Shown here piece after piece: positions 38,604 to 46,113 of a stretch of DNA of 64,000 nucleotides. Position numbers and translations under genes: made by a program. Under the pieces are notes generated by a model. It was not told where the DNA came from, ran no database searches, and saw nothing but the letters and a program-made list of their open reading frames with translations. This DNA comes from Colwellia sp. (GTDB lineage: Bacteria; Pseudomonadota; Gammaproteobacteria; Enterobacterales; Alteromonadaceae). Each line of letters starts with the position of its first letter. Within the stretch, counting starts at the first letter, position 1. The stretch covers positions 124,001 to 188,000 of the forward strand of contig JABSOY010000010.1 in assembly GCA_013215385.1 (NCBI GenBank), written 5' to 3'.

Positions 38604-39086
38604 TTAAGCACCACAACAACGTTTAAATTTTTTATCACTGCCACAAAAACACTGCTCGTTTCTGCTTGGTAACCCTAATTCATCGCTTTGTGATACCTCA
38701 CCGTCGAGATATCGCCATTGTTCGTCTTCAAAACAAAACTTAGACTTTTCAGTCAACTGATAATACTTACTCTGGTGTTGATAATATGCAGAGAAATGTA
38801 CTGTTGGCATTGCAGATTCACTGTGCTTGCTATCAAATGTACTTGCTGAGTGGATAACAAGTTTGAGCCATGTTGTTTGTTCAGCCCAGTCCTTTATTTC
38901 ATTTATTGATTGTGCAACTTGGCTTTTTTTTGCATAGGTTTTATAAATATATTCAGCATTATTTGTTGCATAAGCACTATAGCGAGAGCGCATAAGTTGC
39001 TCAGGTGATTGTGCAAATTTATTGTTGGTGATTATTAAATCGCAACATTGGACAAAATTGTTACCTGATCCGCAAGGGCATAGCAT
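38604..39086 (-). CDS. ychJ: YchJ family SEC-C metal-binding protein
   Basis: It begins MLCPCGSGNNFVQCC and ends RNEQCFCGSDKKFKRCC. These are two SEC-C zinc motifs (CxCx8CC type) flanking the YchJ core (SPEQLMRSRYSAYATNNAEYIYKTY, HFSAYYQHQSKYYQLTEKSKF, WRYLDGEV). The core has an NTF2-like fold. The length is about 160 residues. The ATG at 39086 is preferred; a TTG at 39098 would add four residues. Function is unknown; the motifs suggest zinc binding in the cytoplasm. Confidence 0.88.
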   Translation of the reverse strand: MLCPCGSGNNFVQCCDLIITNNKFAQSPEQLMRSRYSAYATNNAEYIYKTYAKKSQVAQSINEIKDWAEQTTWLKLVIHSASTFDSKHSESAMPTVHFSAYYQHQSKYYQLTEKSKFCFEDEQWRYLDGEVSQSDELGLPSRNEQCFCGSDKKFKRCCGA

Positions 39087-39182
39087 AAAGAGTTTCAATC
39101 ATTTAAAAGAGAAGTTGGTCTATTTTAGCAGAACAAACCGACATTTTCTTTTGTATAAACTGAACAATGTTTTCTAAATTCA

Positions 39183-39671
39183 TTAGTGAAGCTCCAATGA
39201 TAAATTTTGAATGTTCATGTTTTTTTGTACTAAATTGATCGAGGTGTTTAGTGTCTGTTTGTTCAAAATAATGCATCGGGTTTGCCCTTTTTTTGCGTAA
39301 TACTTTAATTGGTCAACTTGTGAATTTTCGAGTGTCGCATTGCATAATATTACCGCTGAGCAATGTCCTTTTTCTAATGCTTCTTCAATAGACTTCATCT
39401 TAATATTACGTTGATGAATATTTACTTTTAATATTCTTTTAGGGTCTATTATTCCTTGTTTGGATAATTGCAATAATGGCTTTTCGTCAGGATTTATCAT
39501 CAGTACCCATTTGTTATTGAGCTTATGTTGTTGACAAATATCGGCATATTGTAATGAAAGATCTTGCTTACTGGTTATGCTTCTAATATCGCACCAGCTA
39601 CTTTCTAGCTTAGTGTTATGCATACTATTCGATATTAGTGCCTTGTTATTAAAGGTGTTTGTAGTCAACAT
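39183..39671 (-). CDS. sulA: SulA-like SOS cell-division inhibitor
   Basis: The sequence fits the SulA/RecA-like family: WVLMINPDEKPLLQLSKQGIIDPKRILKVN, ALEKGHCSAVILCNATL and AKKGQTRCIILNKQ are the conserved segments (quoted in part). At 162 residues it is normal. A near-perfect LexA box lies 17 bp upstream of the start, so it is SOS-induced. Known SulA blocks FtsZ polymerisation during DNA damage. GGAGAT precedes the ATG. The N-terminal 30 residues are diverged. A free-standing gene, with no recA or lexA next to it. Confidence 0.85.
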   Translation of the reverse strand: MLTTNTFNNKALISNSMHNTKLESSWCDIRSITSKQDLSLQYADICQQHKLNNKWVLMINPDEKPLLQLSKQGIIDPKRILKVNIHQRNIKMKSIEEALEKGHCSAVILCNATLENSQVDQLKYYAKKGQTRCIILNKQTLNTSINLVQKNMNIQNLSLELH

Positions 39672-39687
39672 AATTTAAATCTCCATG

Positions 39688-39707
39688 TACTGTATGCATA
39701 TACAGTA
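39688..39707 (-). promoter_or_regulatory. LexA (SOS) box of sulA
   Basis: TACTGTATGCATATACAGTA matches the enterobacterial consensus CTGT-N8-ACAG with perfect outer symmetry. It lies 17 bp upstream of the sulA start and 125 bp from the divergent small gene. Confidence 0.93.
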
Positions 39708-39831
39708 TCGTGTTTTTGTAGATTATTCAAGCACTATATTGAAAAAAATGATTATTGGTCTATATTTATAAATCAATAAAATCAGTGTGAAAAACACTCA
39801 ATAAAAACAACCAATAACAAACAGGAAAATC

Positions 39832-40020
39832 ATGGAACATCAGCTAAATACAGGTAAAAGTGTCAACGAAGTTAAGTCTTCATTAGATGATCTACAAAAC
39901 GTTATCGGTGGCGATAACTGTTCAGCCGATTCGTTGATCAGGCTAACAAGAGCATTAAAAGATATTAACGAAGAAGTGAATATGCTGCGCACGGTTATTC
40001 AAATCCAAACTCAACCATAA
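39832..40020 (+). CDS. Small helical hypothetical protein
   Basis: The 62-residue protein reads as two amphipathic helices (SVNEVKSSLDDLQNVIGG and LIRLTRALKDINEEVNMLRTVIQ). No family was recognised. ACAGGAAAA precedes the ATG. It is divergent from sulA, and the LexA box between them might also affect it. Confidence 0.5.
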   Translation: MEHQLNTGKSVNEVKSSLDDLQNVIGGDNCSADSLIRLTRALKDINEEVNMLRTVIQIQTQP

Positions 40021-40508
40021 ATCGCAGACAAATAAAAAATAAATTTAGCCATAATTTCATCTTAAACTTTACTTTAAAAAGCCTGACGGTAACTCTGCCA
40101 GAGGTCGATTATTGCTGAGCACATTTTTCTGCAAAACTTTCGCTGGGCTTATCAGCGGTTATCTCACCATGAGTCCCTTTTTTTCCATGCCCTAAATAGT
40201 TCCACAACAAAACAAAAGTTGATTGTGTTATTAGGAGGGCTGACAGCAATTTTTAGATTTTCGTTAACACAAAATAAATACCCGTTAACGAGCAAATATA
40301 TAGGCATAGATATTAATTACTTTTATCAAAAAAATTTGTATGATAACCATGAATATATAACAGATAAATGTTATTTGTTTTTCGCGTAACCAATACCCGC
40401 TTTCACAAGGATAAGAACTGTAGTGTCGTTATCGTCAACAATAAATAATAATCTGTTTTATAACCTGCTAAATAATTTAATATAAAGACCGATAAGGCTT
40501 AAAGGAAT
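40021..40508. other. 488-bp gap upstream of the DUF1461 gene
   Basis: It contains a possible 46-codon minus-strand frame (40109-40249, listed separately). The remainder is AT-rich with one TGTCGT at 40422 that is not part of a periodic array. No RNA gene or repeat was recognised. Confidence 0.4.
40109..40249 (-). CDS. Possible small membrane peptide (TTG start)
   Basis: A 46-codon frame on the minus strand: a hydrophobic N-terminus (LLITQSTFVLLWNYLGHG) followed by a polar tail (KKGTHGEITADKPSESFAEKCAQQ, quoted in two parts). The composition looks protein-like. The only start is TTG and no ribosome site is evident, so it may be a real small protein or the end of a decayed gene. Confidence 0.25.
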   Translation of the reverse strand: MLSALLITQSTFVLLWNYLGHGKKGTHGEITADKPSESFAEKCAQQ

Positions 40509-40565
40509 ATGCGAATATTGTTCGTTGAAGAAGTCATGCCATTAGCAATAGGGGATAAATTTTGA
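40509..40565 (+). CDS. 18-codon leader ORF resembling a response-regulator N-terminus
   Basis: ATG at 40509 behind AAAGGAA encodes MRILFVEEVMPLAIGDKF and stops in a TGATG overlap with the DUF1461 gene start. The first residues resemble an OmpR-type receiver start (MRILLVEDD). It is either a coupling leader peptide or the stub of a lost regulator gene. Confidence 0.35.
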   Translation: MRILFVEEVMPLAIGDKF

Positions 40566-41314
40566 TGCTAAAGCGAATTTTAAATAATTCCCGTTCGTTC
40601 ACCAATATATTATGGTTACTTTGCTGTATTTCCTTATTCGTTTTTTCGTTGGGTTTAAGTTGGCAAGTGAATAAAAGTGCCGATTTTTTTTACGGATTTT
40701 GGTATCAACAGCTTAATATAGAACAAACTATCACCAGCTATGTTCCTGATAATACCTTTGATAAACAAGATTATGTAGAAACCACCACCCAGCAGCGCAT
40801 AGATAACTTTAGTGAAATTGTCACAGAGATTCATAATAATGGTGAACAGTTAGCACTGTTAAGTTACGTAAATAAAAATCAACAAATTAAAAAATTACTG
40901 ACCCCCGCAGAAATCATACATTTAGAAGATGTTAGTCAATTAATTCAAAAATTAACCTTAGTCTCTGTTGGTAATTTTATTATGCTATTTATTCTCGTTG
41001 GCGTTATTTTTAAGAATAAATTATGCTTACCAAATAGAAAAGACCAGATTTTTGCTGTCGCATTGCCGAGCTTATTGCTTCTTCTTCTATTAATGCTGTT
41101 TGGCTTTACGGAACTATTTTATTATTTACATACCGTCGTTTTTCCTGACAATCATCAATGGTTTTTCTATTATCAAGAATCTTTAATGAGTAGTCTGATG
41201 AAGGCACCTGACTTATTTGCCGGAATATCAGTAACATTAACTGTTATTGCGCTCATTATTTATCTGATCTTTTACCGGTTATTAATCACAATAATTTTCA
41301 GTGGCAGAGCTTGA
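40565..41314 (+). CDS. DUF1461 integral membrane protein
   Basis: The 249-residue protein has transmembrane helices at about 17-37, 135-155, 165-190 and 215-240 and a large extracytoplasmic loop after the first helix. The segment FYYLHTVVFPDNHQWFFYY is the typical DUF1461 (TIGR01906-like) signature. Function is unknown in this family. Start: ATG at 40565, overlapping the stop of the short leader ORF; a TTG at 40562 is in frame. Confidence 0.75.
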   Translation: MLKRILNNSRSFTNILWLLCCISLFVFSLGLSWQVNKSADFFYGFWYQQLNIEQTITSYVPDNTFDKQDYVETTTQQRIDNFSEIVTEIHNNGEQLALLSYVNKNQQIKKLLTPAEIIHLEDVSQLIQKLTLVSVGNFIMLFILVGVIFKNKLCLPNRKDQIFAVALPSLLLLLLLMLFGFTELFYYLHTVVFPDNHQWFFYYQESLMSSLMKAPDLFAGISVTLTVIALIIYLIFYRLLITIIFSGRA

Positions 41315-41405
41315 ACATTATCAAAAGTAATAGGGAAGATACTTAACTTAACCAAGGATTAGAGCTTAGTTGTCGCGGAGAAGGGCAGGTGAAATATAAT
41401 AACAA

Positions 41406-41429
41406 GTAAGAAGCTGAAAACCTTCTTAC
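41406..41429. terminator. Hairpin between convergent DUF1461 and LprI-like genes
   Basis: An 8-bp perfect stem GTAAGAAG/CTTCTTAC with loop CTGAAAAC; T-rich in the minus direction only within the loop. Confidence 0.5.
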
Positions 41430-41447
41430 CCATTATTATAAATAGCA

Positions 41448-41852
41448 TTAAGGATTAATTGCCGTAAGCTCTTTGATACGGTCTCGGCTGACTAATATAT
41501 AACACTTTTTAAACGCAGCAGCGGCACCTTTCCCTGGCGATATTGCTAAGTATTGCCAGCGGCAGTCATTTTCTCTGAAAGTAATAAAATTGCGTTGTGA
41601 ACGTTTAAACATTTCCAATGCAGACCTACGTCCGGTTGATAAAGCAAATTCTTCAAGAATAAATACTTGATTATTTATCCATGTTTGCAATTCTCGGTCA
41701 ACCGCTTCTTTAACTATGTCGAAACAACTTGATAAACCTGACGTTGTTTGTTGAGTTGACTCGCAGTGGTCAATCGTTTTTTTTGCATAGCTGATGTTTG
41801 ATAATAAACAAAAAGCTAAGGTAAAAAGGTAGGTAGGTATTATTTTTATCAT
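41448..41852 (-). CDS. LprI-like (DUF1311) exported protein
   Basis: It has a signal peptide of about 23 residues (ending ISYAKK). The mature part follows the LprI/DUF1311 pattern: CESTQQTTSGLSSCF, then MFKRSQRNFITFRENDCRW and a third cysteine region KKCYILVSRDRIKEL. Four cysteines probably form disulfides in the periplasm. The best-studied member inhibits lysozyme, but most are uncharacterised. The length of 134 residues is normal. Confidence 0.8.
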   Translation of the reverse strand: MIKIIPTYLFTLAFCLLSNISYAKKTIDHCESTQQTTSGLSSCFDIVKEAVDRELQTWINNQVFILEEFALSTGRRSALEMFKRSQRNFITFRENDCRWQYLAISPGKGAAAAFKKCYILVSRDRIKELTAINP

Positions 41853-41896
41853 ACGTTTGATTACTTATTTTATTACAATAAAAGCATAGCTCAACT

Positions 41897-42199
41897 TTAA
41901 GCGGGCAGAACTTTTTTATAGGGTTTTACCGTCACTTTTTTATAAACGCCAGCATCAATATAAGGGTCTTTATCAGCCCATGCTTGAGCAGCGACCAAGT
42001 CAACAAACTCGGCAACAATTAACGAACCGGTGAAACCAGCTTCCCCTGGATCTTCGTTATCAATTGCCGGACAAGGACCTGCAATTAACAAGCGTCCTTG
42101 GTTTTGCAATTCACGTAAGCGTGCTAGGTGTTGCTCACGTACAGACATACGTAATGCTAAGCTATTTTCTACATCTTCAGAGTAAATAAGATAAAACAT
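41897..42199 (-). CDS. yciI: YciI-like protein
   Basis: [30 protein letters not shown], then [25 protein letters not shown] and [16 protein letters not shown], follow E. coli YciI closely (quoted in parts). It has a ferredoxin-like fold with a conserved His and Asp. It sits next to yciB as in many gammaproteobacteria. The ATG at 42199 (MFYLIYS) is chosen by family alignment and the GGAAAA before it, not the ATG at 42214. The enzymatic role is unproven. Confidence 0.9.
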   Translation of the reverse strand: MFYLIYSEDVENSLALRMSVREQHLARLRELQNQGRLLIAGPCPAIDNEDPGEAGFTGSLIVAEFVDLVAAQAWADKDPYIDAGVYKKVTVKPYKKVLPA

Positions 42200-42238
42200 T
42201 TGTTTTCCATTCATTAACTAATTAAAAGTGATGTGTTT

Positions 42239-42826
42239 TTATTTGTTGTTTTTTTCAGCCGTTTTTTCGGGTTTGTTATCAGCGTCATTATCTTCTTCAT
42301 CATCAGGTAGGTATTTAGATAAAATCAACACTGAACCTATTGAAAATACAAACATGAGTCCGGTCAAACCAAAAACCTTAAAGTTCACCCAAGTGTCTAA
42401 GTCAAAGTTAAACGCGACATACCAATTTAAAACAGCACATAAGGTGAAAAATAGTGCCCAAGCTAAGTTGAGTTTTCCCCAAATAACTTCGGGTAAGGTT
42501 AATGCTTCACCTAGAAAGTCTTTAATTATATTTTTGTTAAATATTTTATCGCTTACGATGAGTGCAATAGCAAAAAATAAATTGATAATAGTCACTTTCC
42601 ATTTTAGAAAGGTTTCATCGTGCAGAAAAATAGTTAAACCACCAAACACGGCAATAAGAATAAAGAAAATGAGTGTTCTTTTTGGAATAGGTTCTTTTTT
42701 TATCAGGTAATATATAATCTGCAGACCAGCAAGAACAATTAGTGAACCGGTAGCCCAGTAGATATCTACGGCTTTGAAAAGAATAAAAAAAACAACGAGT
42801 GGCAGATATTCAAAAAGCGCATGCAT
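42239..42826 (-). CDS. yciB: Inner-membrane septation protein A (YciB)
   Basis: The 195-residue membrane protein has five to six helices: LPLVVFFILFKAVDIYWATG, LPEVIWGKLNLAWALFF and NWYVAFNFDLDTWVNFKVFG match YciB/IspZ strongly. The C-terminal tail is acidic and disordered (DDEEDNDADNKPE). It is implicated in septation and envelope homeostasis. It lies directly upstream of yciI in the same direction, probably co-transcribed. Confidence 0.93.
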   Translation of the reverse strand: MHALFEYLPLVVFFILFKAVDIYWATGSLIVLAGLQIIYYLIKKEPIPKRTLIFFILIAVFGGLTIFLHDETFLKWKVTIINLFFAIALIVSDKIFNKNIIKDFLGEALTLPEVIWGKLNLAWALFFTLCAVLNWYVAFNFDLDTWVNFKVFGLTGLMFVFSIGSVLILSKYLPDDEEDNDADNKPEKTAEKNNK

Positions 42827-42968
42827 AGTATAAAATTTTCAACCTGTTATATGTTAATAAGTTGATTCTACGCAATGCTTGGGCATTAGCCAAACAATAA
42901 TTGCAGTGAAATAATGAGAGTAGACGATTCAAGGGGCTCTACTCTCTGTTTTATGCATTCGAAAGATA

Positions 42969-44213
42969 TTATTCTTGCATTAAACCAAAAGGATCATCAA
43001 TTGAATATGAAGGCTCTGTAAACCATTTTGCCCCCGTTGCTGTCATGTAAAAATGATCTTCTAAACGGATACCAAACTCGTTGGGTATTACCAACATCGG
43101 CTCATTAGAAAAGCACATACCAACCGCTAGTGGTGTTTGGTCACTACGTACTAAATATGGCCATTCATGAATGTCTAAGCCAATACCATGCCCTGTTCGA
43201 TGAGGACAACCTGGGGTTTGATAATCAGGCCCCATATCTAAACTGGCTAAGTAGCTTCGTGCCGCGACATCCACATCACCACAAGGTGCGCCTAATTGCG
43301 CTGCTGCAAAAGCGCTTAGTTGGGCATTCTTTTCAGCAAGCCACATTTCGCGTTGGCGCTCGTTTGCTTGACCAAAAACATAGGTTCTGGTGATATCTGA
43401 ATTATAGCCTTCTACCTGACAACCGGTATCAATAAGAACAATGTCATTTAATGACAAAGCTTTTGGTGTTTTTACACCATGAGGGTAAGAAGAGTCTTCA
43501 CCAAATAATACAATACAGAAATAAGAACCAGCAGGCGCTCCTACTTTTATATGCGCTTGATTAATAAAGTCGGTAACTTCTTGGGTACTGATACCTTGAT
43601 ATAATATTTTTCCGACGGCTTTGTGGACAGTGATAGTCATGTCTTTCGCTTGTTGCAATAAGGCAATTTCGTGCGCTGACTTAACACTACGACAACCTGC
43701 TGTTATTGCCTTCGCATCAATAAGTTGATAACTGCTTTGCGATTTTTTCGCGCACTGGTTAATACCATCAGCAATAAAAAAGGCGGTCGATTCATCGATT
43801 GCGATAGAACCAGAATCTATTGCCATAGTTTTAAGGGTATCAATAAAAAGTTGATAAGGGCTTTCATGCTCTTGCCAACCGTTAATTTTACCTTTTATGA
43901 CCATGTATTGGTTCAGGGTATTCACTTCAAAATATGGTGTGATATACACAAGGTCACCTTCTTGAGGAATAATAGCGCCAACCATACGTTCGCTTGCATA
44001 CCATTTTGTACCGGTAAAATAATATAAATTGGTACCTGCATTAATATAGGTGGCAGCAATATTATTTACTTTCATTAATTGTTGGGCTTTGCAGATGCGT
44101 GCTTGAAATTCAGCAGCTGAAATAGGTTGCACACCAGTTGTCATATCACTAAGTTTAGCTAGTTCTGTAGCAGCGTTAGAACCACCCACGCCAATAGGCA
44201 TTGTTTGCGTCAT
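42969..44213 (-). CDS. M24 family Xaa-Pro-type metallopeptidase
   Basis: The N-terminal creatinase-like domain (about 30-180) is followed by the pita-bread M24 domain. The metal ligands are visible: VLIDTGCQVEGYNSDITRTY (two Asp), HRTGHGIG (His), SNEPMLV (Glu) and RLEDH (Glu). At 414 residues it is a typical prolidase/aminopeptidase P-like size. It cleaves Xaa-Pro bonds or a related substrate in the cytosol; specificity is unknown. Confidence 0.88.
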   Translation of the reverse strand: MTQTMPIGVGGSNAATELAKLSDMTTGVQPISAAEFQARICKAQQLMKVNNIAATYINAGTNLYYFTGTKWYASERMVGAIIPQEGDLVYITPYFEVNTLNQYMVIKGKINGWQEHESPYQLFIDTLKTMAIDSGSIAIDESTAFFIADGINQCAKKSQSSYQLIDAKAITAGCRSVKSAHEIALLQQAKDMTITVHKAVGKILYQGISTQEVTDFINQAHIKVGAPAGSYFCIVLFGEDSSYPHGVKTPKALSLNDIVLIDTGCQVEGYNSDITRTYVFGQANERQREMWLAEKNAQLSAFAAAQLGAPCGDVDVAARSYLASLDMGPDYQTPGCPHRTGHGIGLDIHEWPYLVRSDQTPLAVGMCFSNEPMLVIPNEFGIRLEDHFYMTATGAKWFTEPSYSIDDPFGLMQE

Positions 44214-44314
44214 AATATTACCTGAAGTTATCGATTAGATTGACTAATTATTACATGAAACGTAGATTTTATACAATATACATTCTCAGGTTGTTTGGTA
44301 AATATCATTTTTTA

Positions 44315-45124
44315 TTAAGAGGAATAGACTTGTTCGGTTAAACCTAATGCTTGTTGATAAAGTTCAGGTTCATTCTCTTGAAAATGCTTTACCCGCTCAA
44401 CCGCTTGAGGAAGAGCTTGCTTTGCTGCATGAATCAGCCAGGCAAGCCCAATAGAATGATCCTCTTCTGTACCTTCACCCAAAAAAAATGATCGGCCCAT
44501 AGCGCCCATCGACTTCGCATGCCCAAGTTTAGCTGCTTGCTCAAACAATTGAAAAGCTTGCTCTATATCTCCAGATTTTCTTTTTAAAATGGCCTGATCA
44601 AATAGCCCTTCATCGTCAATATTTGCTGCTATTTCTGTTGATAGGTCTGCTGTGTTTTCGACAATTTGATGGATAAAATTATCATTTTCAGTTAATTGGT
44701 TTGGCCTTGTCTCTGCAATATTTGCAATTAAGTTGCTTGATTCTTCGACAAAATCTTCTCTAGAAAAGATATCTTTAATATTAATAGCTTGCTTCTTTTC
44801 AGATAATAAACAGCTCATCATTGCATCGTAACGACCATTAAGTTGCTCAATAGTTTGTTGCTGTTGAGCTATTTGTTCTTTGTAATAATTTATGTCTGTG
44901 CTTAATTGACTAATTTGCAAACCTTGTTGGTCGATACTTTGCTGATGCATTTGCTTTAAATCATCGATATGAGATTGATTTGCTTGATCTAATCTTAATT
45001 GTTGGTTTTGATTATTCCGTTCGAAGTGCTGCAATACGCCTTGAACATTTTGTCCATAGTTAGTTTTAAATTTTTCAAACCAGCGAAACACTCGACTTGG
45101 TACTTTTTGACTATCTTGTGACAT
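44315..45124 (-). CDS. Coiled-coil protein with Sel1-like repeats
   Basis: Residues about 30-105 are a Gln-rich coiled coil (HIDDLKQMHQQSIDQQ, IAQQQQTIEQLNGRY). A linker (about 105-180) follows, then Sel1/TPR-like repeats (DIEQAFQLFEQAAKLGHAKSMGAMG and GIGLAWLIHAAKQ-type GLAWLIHAAKQALPQAVE). A protein-interaction scaffold is likely. ATG at 45124 with TTGAGAG upstream is chosen over the TTG at 45136. It is divergent from the chemotaxis operon; no signal peptide. Confidence 0.7.
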   Translation of the reverse strand: MSQDSQKVPSRVFRWFEKFKTNYGQNVQGVLQHFERNNQNQQLRLDQANQSHIDDLKQMHQQSIDQQGLQISQLSTDINYYKEQIAQQQQTIEQLNGRYDAMMSCLLSEKKQAINIKDIFSREDFVEESSNLIANIAETRPNQLTENDNFIHQIVENTADLSTEIAANIDDEGLFDQAILKRKSGDIEQAFQLFEQAAKLGHAKSMGAMGRSFFLGEGTEEDHSIGLAWLIHAAKQALPQAVERVKHFQENEPELYQQALGLTEQVYSS

Positions 45125-45404
45125 AACGACTCTCAATGATACGTGCGTATTTTAACCATAATAATTGTTAAAGAGGAAAGCAATATATTCGTTAAAATAT
45201 CTTATTTTCCTGCTTTTTATCCCCCAGTATATTTATTGAACATCTTTGTTGACAATTTGTAAATTATTAAAAAAGAGATGTTTTTTTTAACTATAAACTT
45301 GCAGTTCGCTATTTTTGTCATATCTTTATTTCATAAGTTCACCACATTTTTGTTGTGGTTATATTTTATGCATAGCTTAGCTAATAATTTAAAAAGGGAA
45401 TTCA

Positions 45405-45680
45405 ATGTTCAAGTTACCAGCTCAGTTAACCATTGCTCAAGTTGATAAATGTAAAACTCAATTATTACAAGAAATTAATGATAATGATGAGGTCAGTTTT
45501 GATGACAGTGAAGTAACGAGTATCGATGCCGTTGGTGTGCAACTGTTATTAGCTGCGGTAACTTATATAGCTTCACAAAATAAAGAACTTAACTGGAATT
45601 GCCAATCTTCAGTTATTCAAGAAAGCGTTAAGCAACTAGGGCTTAACGAAGCCATTTTAAATCAATATCTAAATATATAA
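45405..45680 (+). CDS. STAS domain protein, first gene of the chemosensory operon
   Basis: The 91-residue protein is a single STAS (anti-sigma-factor antagonist-like) domain: VSFDDSEVTSIDAVGVQLLLAAV is the central strand-helix (quoted in part). The residue pair after the Asp is Ala-Val, so the Ser/Thr phosphorylated in SpoIIAA-type proteins is missing. It leads the operon, 64 bp before cheY. STAS proteins in this position are common in gammaproteobacterial che clusters. The role is probably a protein-protein switch; the partner is unknown. Confidence 0.85.
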   Translation: MFKLPAQLTIAQVDKCKTQLLQEINDNDEVSFDDSEVTSIDAVGVQLLLAAVTYIASQNKELNWNCQSSVIQESVKQLGLNEAILNQYLNI

Positions 45681-45691
45681 AGGTGTTTTTT

Positions 45692-45748
45692 ATGAAAGCT
45701 ATTAAGCGCCTGTCGTTTATATTTACCTTAAAAAGGAAAAGCATATGA
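45692..45748 (+). CDS. 18-residue cationic mini-ORF overlapping cheY start
   Basis: ATG at 45692 behind AAAGGTG encodes MKAIKRLSFIFTLKRKSI and ends in an ATGA-type overlap with the cheY start at 45745. It has its own ribosome site and could couple cheY translation. No homologue recognised. Confidence 0.3.
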   Translation: MKAIKRLSFIFTLKRKSI

Positions 45749-46107
45749 CCAAAGTATTGGTTGTCGACGACTCTAATTCTATTCGCGATATGGTTAGTTT
45801 TACGTTGAAAAGTGCCGGTTATGAAACGGCCGAAGCAAAAGATGGTCAAGATGGCTTAAATAAGGCCAAATCGACCGCTTTTGACCTTGTGATTTCTGAT
45901 GTAAATATGCCCATCATGGACGGGATTGAACTATGTCAAGAATTAAGGAAATTACCCAACTTTAAATTCACTCCAATTTTAATGTTAACGACTGAAAGCT
46001 CAGGCGACATGAAAATGCGTGGTAAGGCGGCTGGTGCAACTGGTTGGTTGGTTAAACCCTTTAACCCTGAAAAATTATTAGCAACCATTAAACGGGTAGT
46101 TAGGTAA
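45745..46107 (+). CDS. cheY: CheY-type response regulator
   Basis: A stand-alone 120-residue receiver: acidic pocket VVDDSNSIRD, phospho-acceptor D52 in LVISDVNMPIMDG, Thr in MLTTESS, Lys in WLVKPF. It directly precedes cheA, as in the F7-type clusters of Pseudomonas (che2) and Vibrio (cluster III). Whether it binds a flagellar motor or another target is unknown. AAAAAGGAAAAG is the ribosome site. Confidence 0.93.
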   Translation: MTKVLVVDDSNSIRDMVSFTLKSAGYETAEAKDGQDGLNKAKSTAFDLVISDVNMPIMDGIELCQELRKLPNFKFTPILMLTTESSGDMKMRGKAAGATGWLVKPFNPEKLLATIKRVVR

Positions 46108-46113
46108 GCAATT

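Noticed and set aside
39832-40020. Toxin-antitoxin partner next to sulA
   Set aside because: No second small gene in the same direction and no toxin motif; kept only as a hypothetical protein.
42228-42710. 160-codon plus-strand ORF opposite yciB
   Set aside because: yciB on the minus strand is a clear family match, so this is an antisense shadow.
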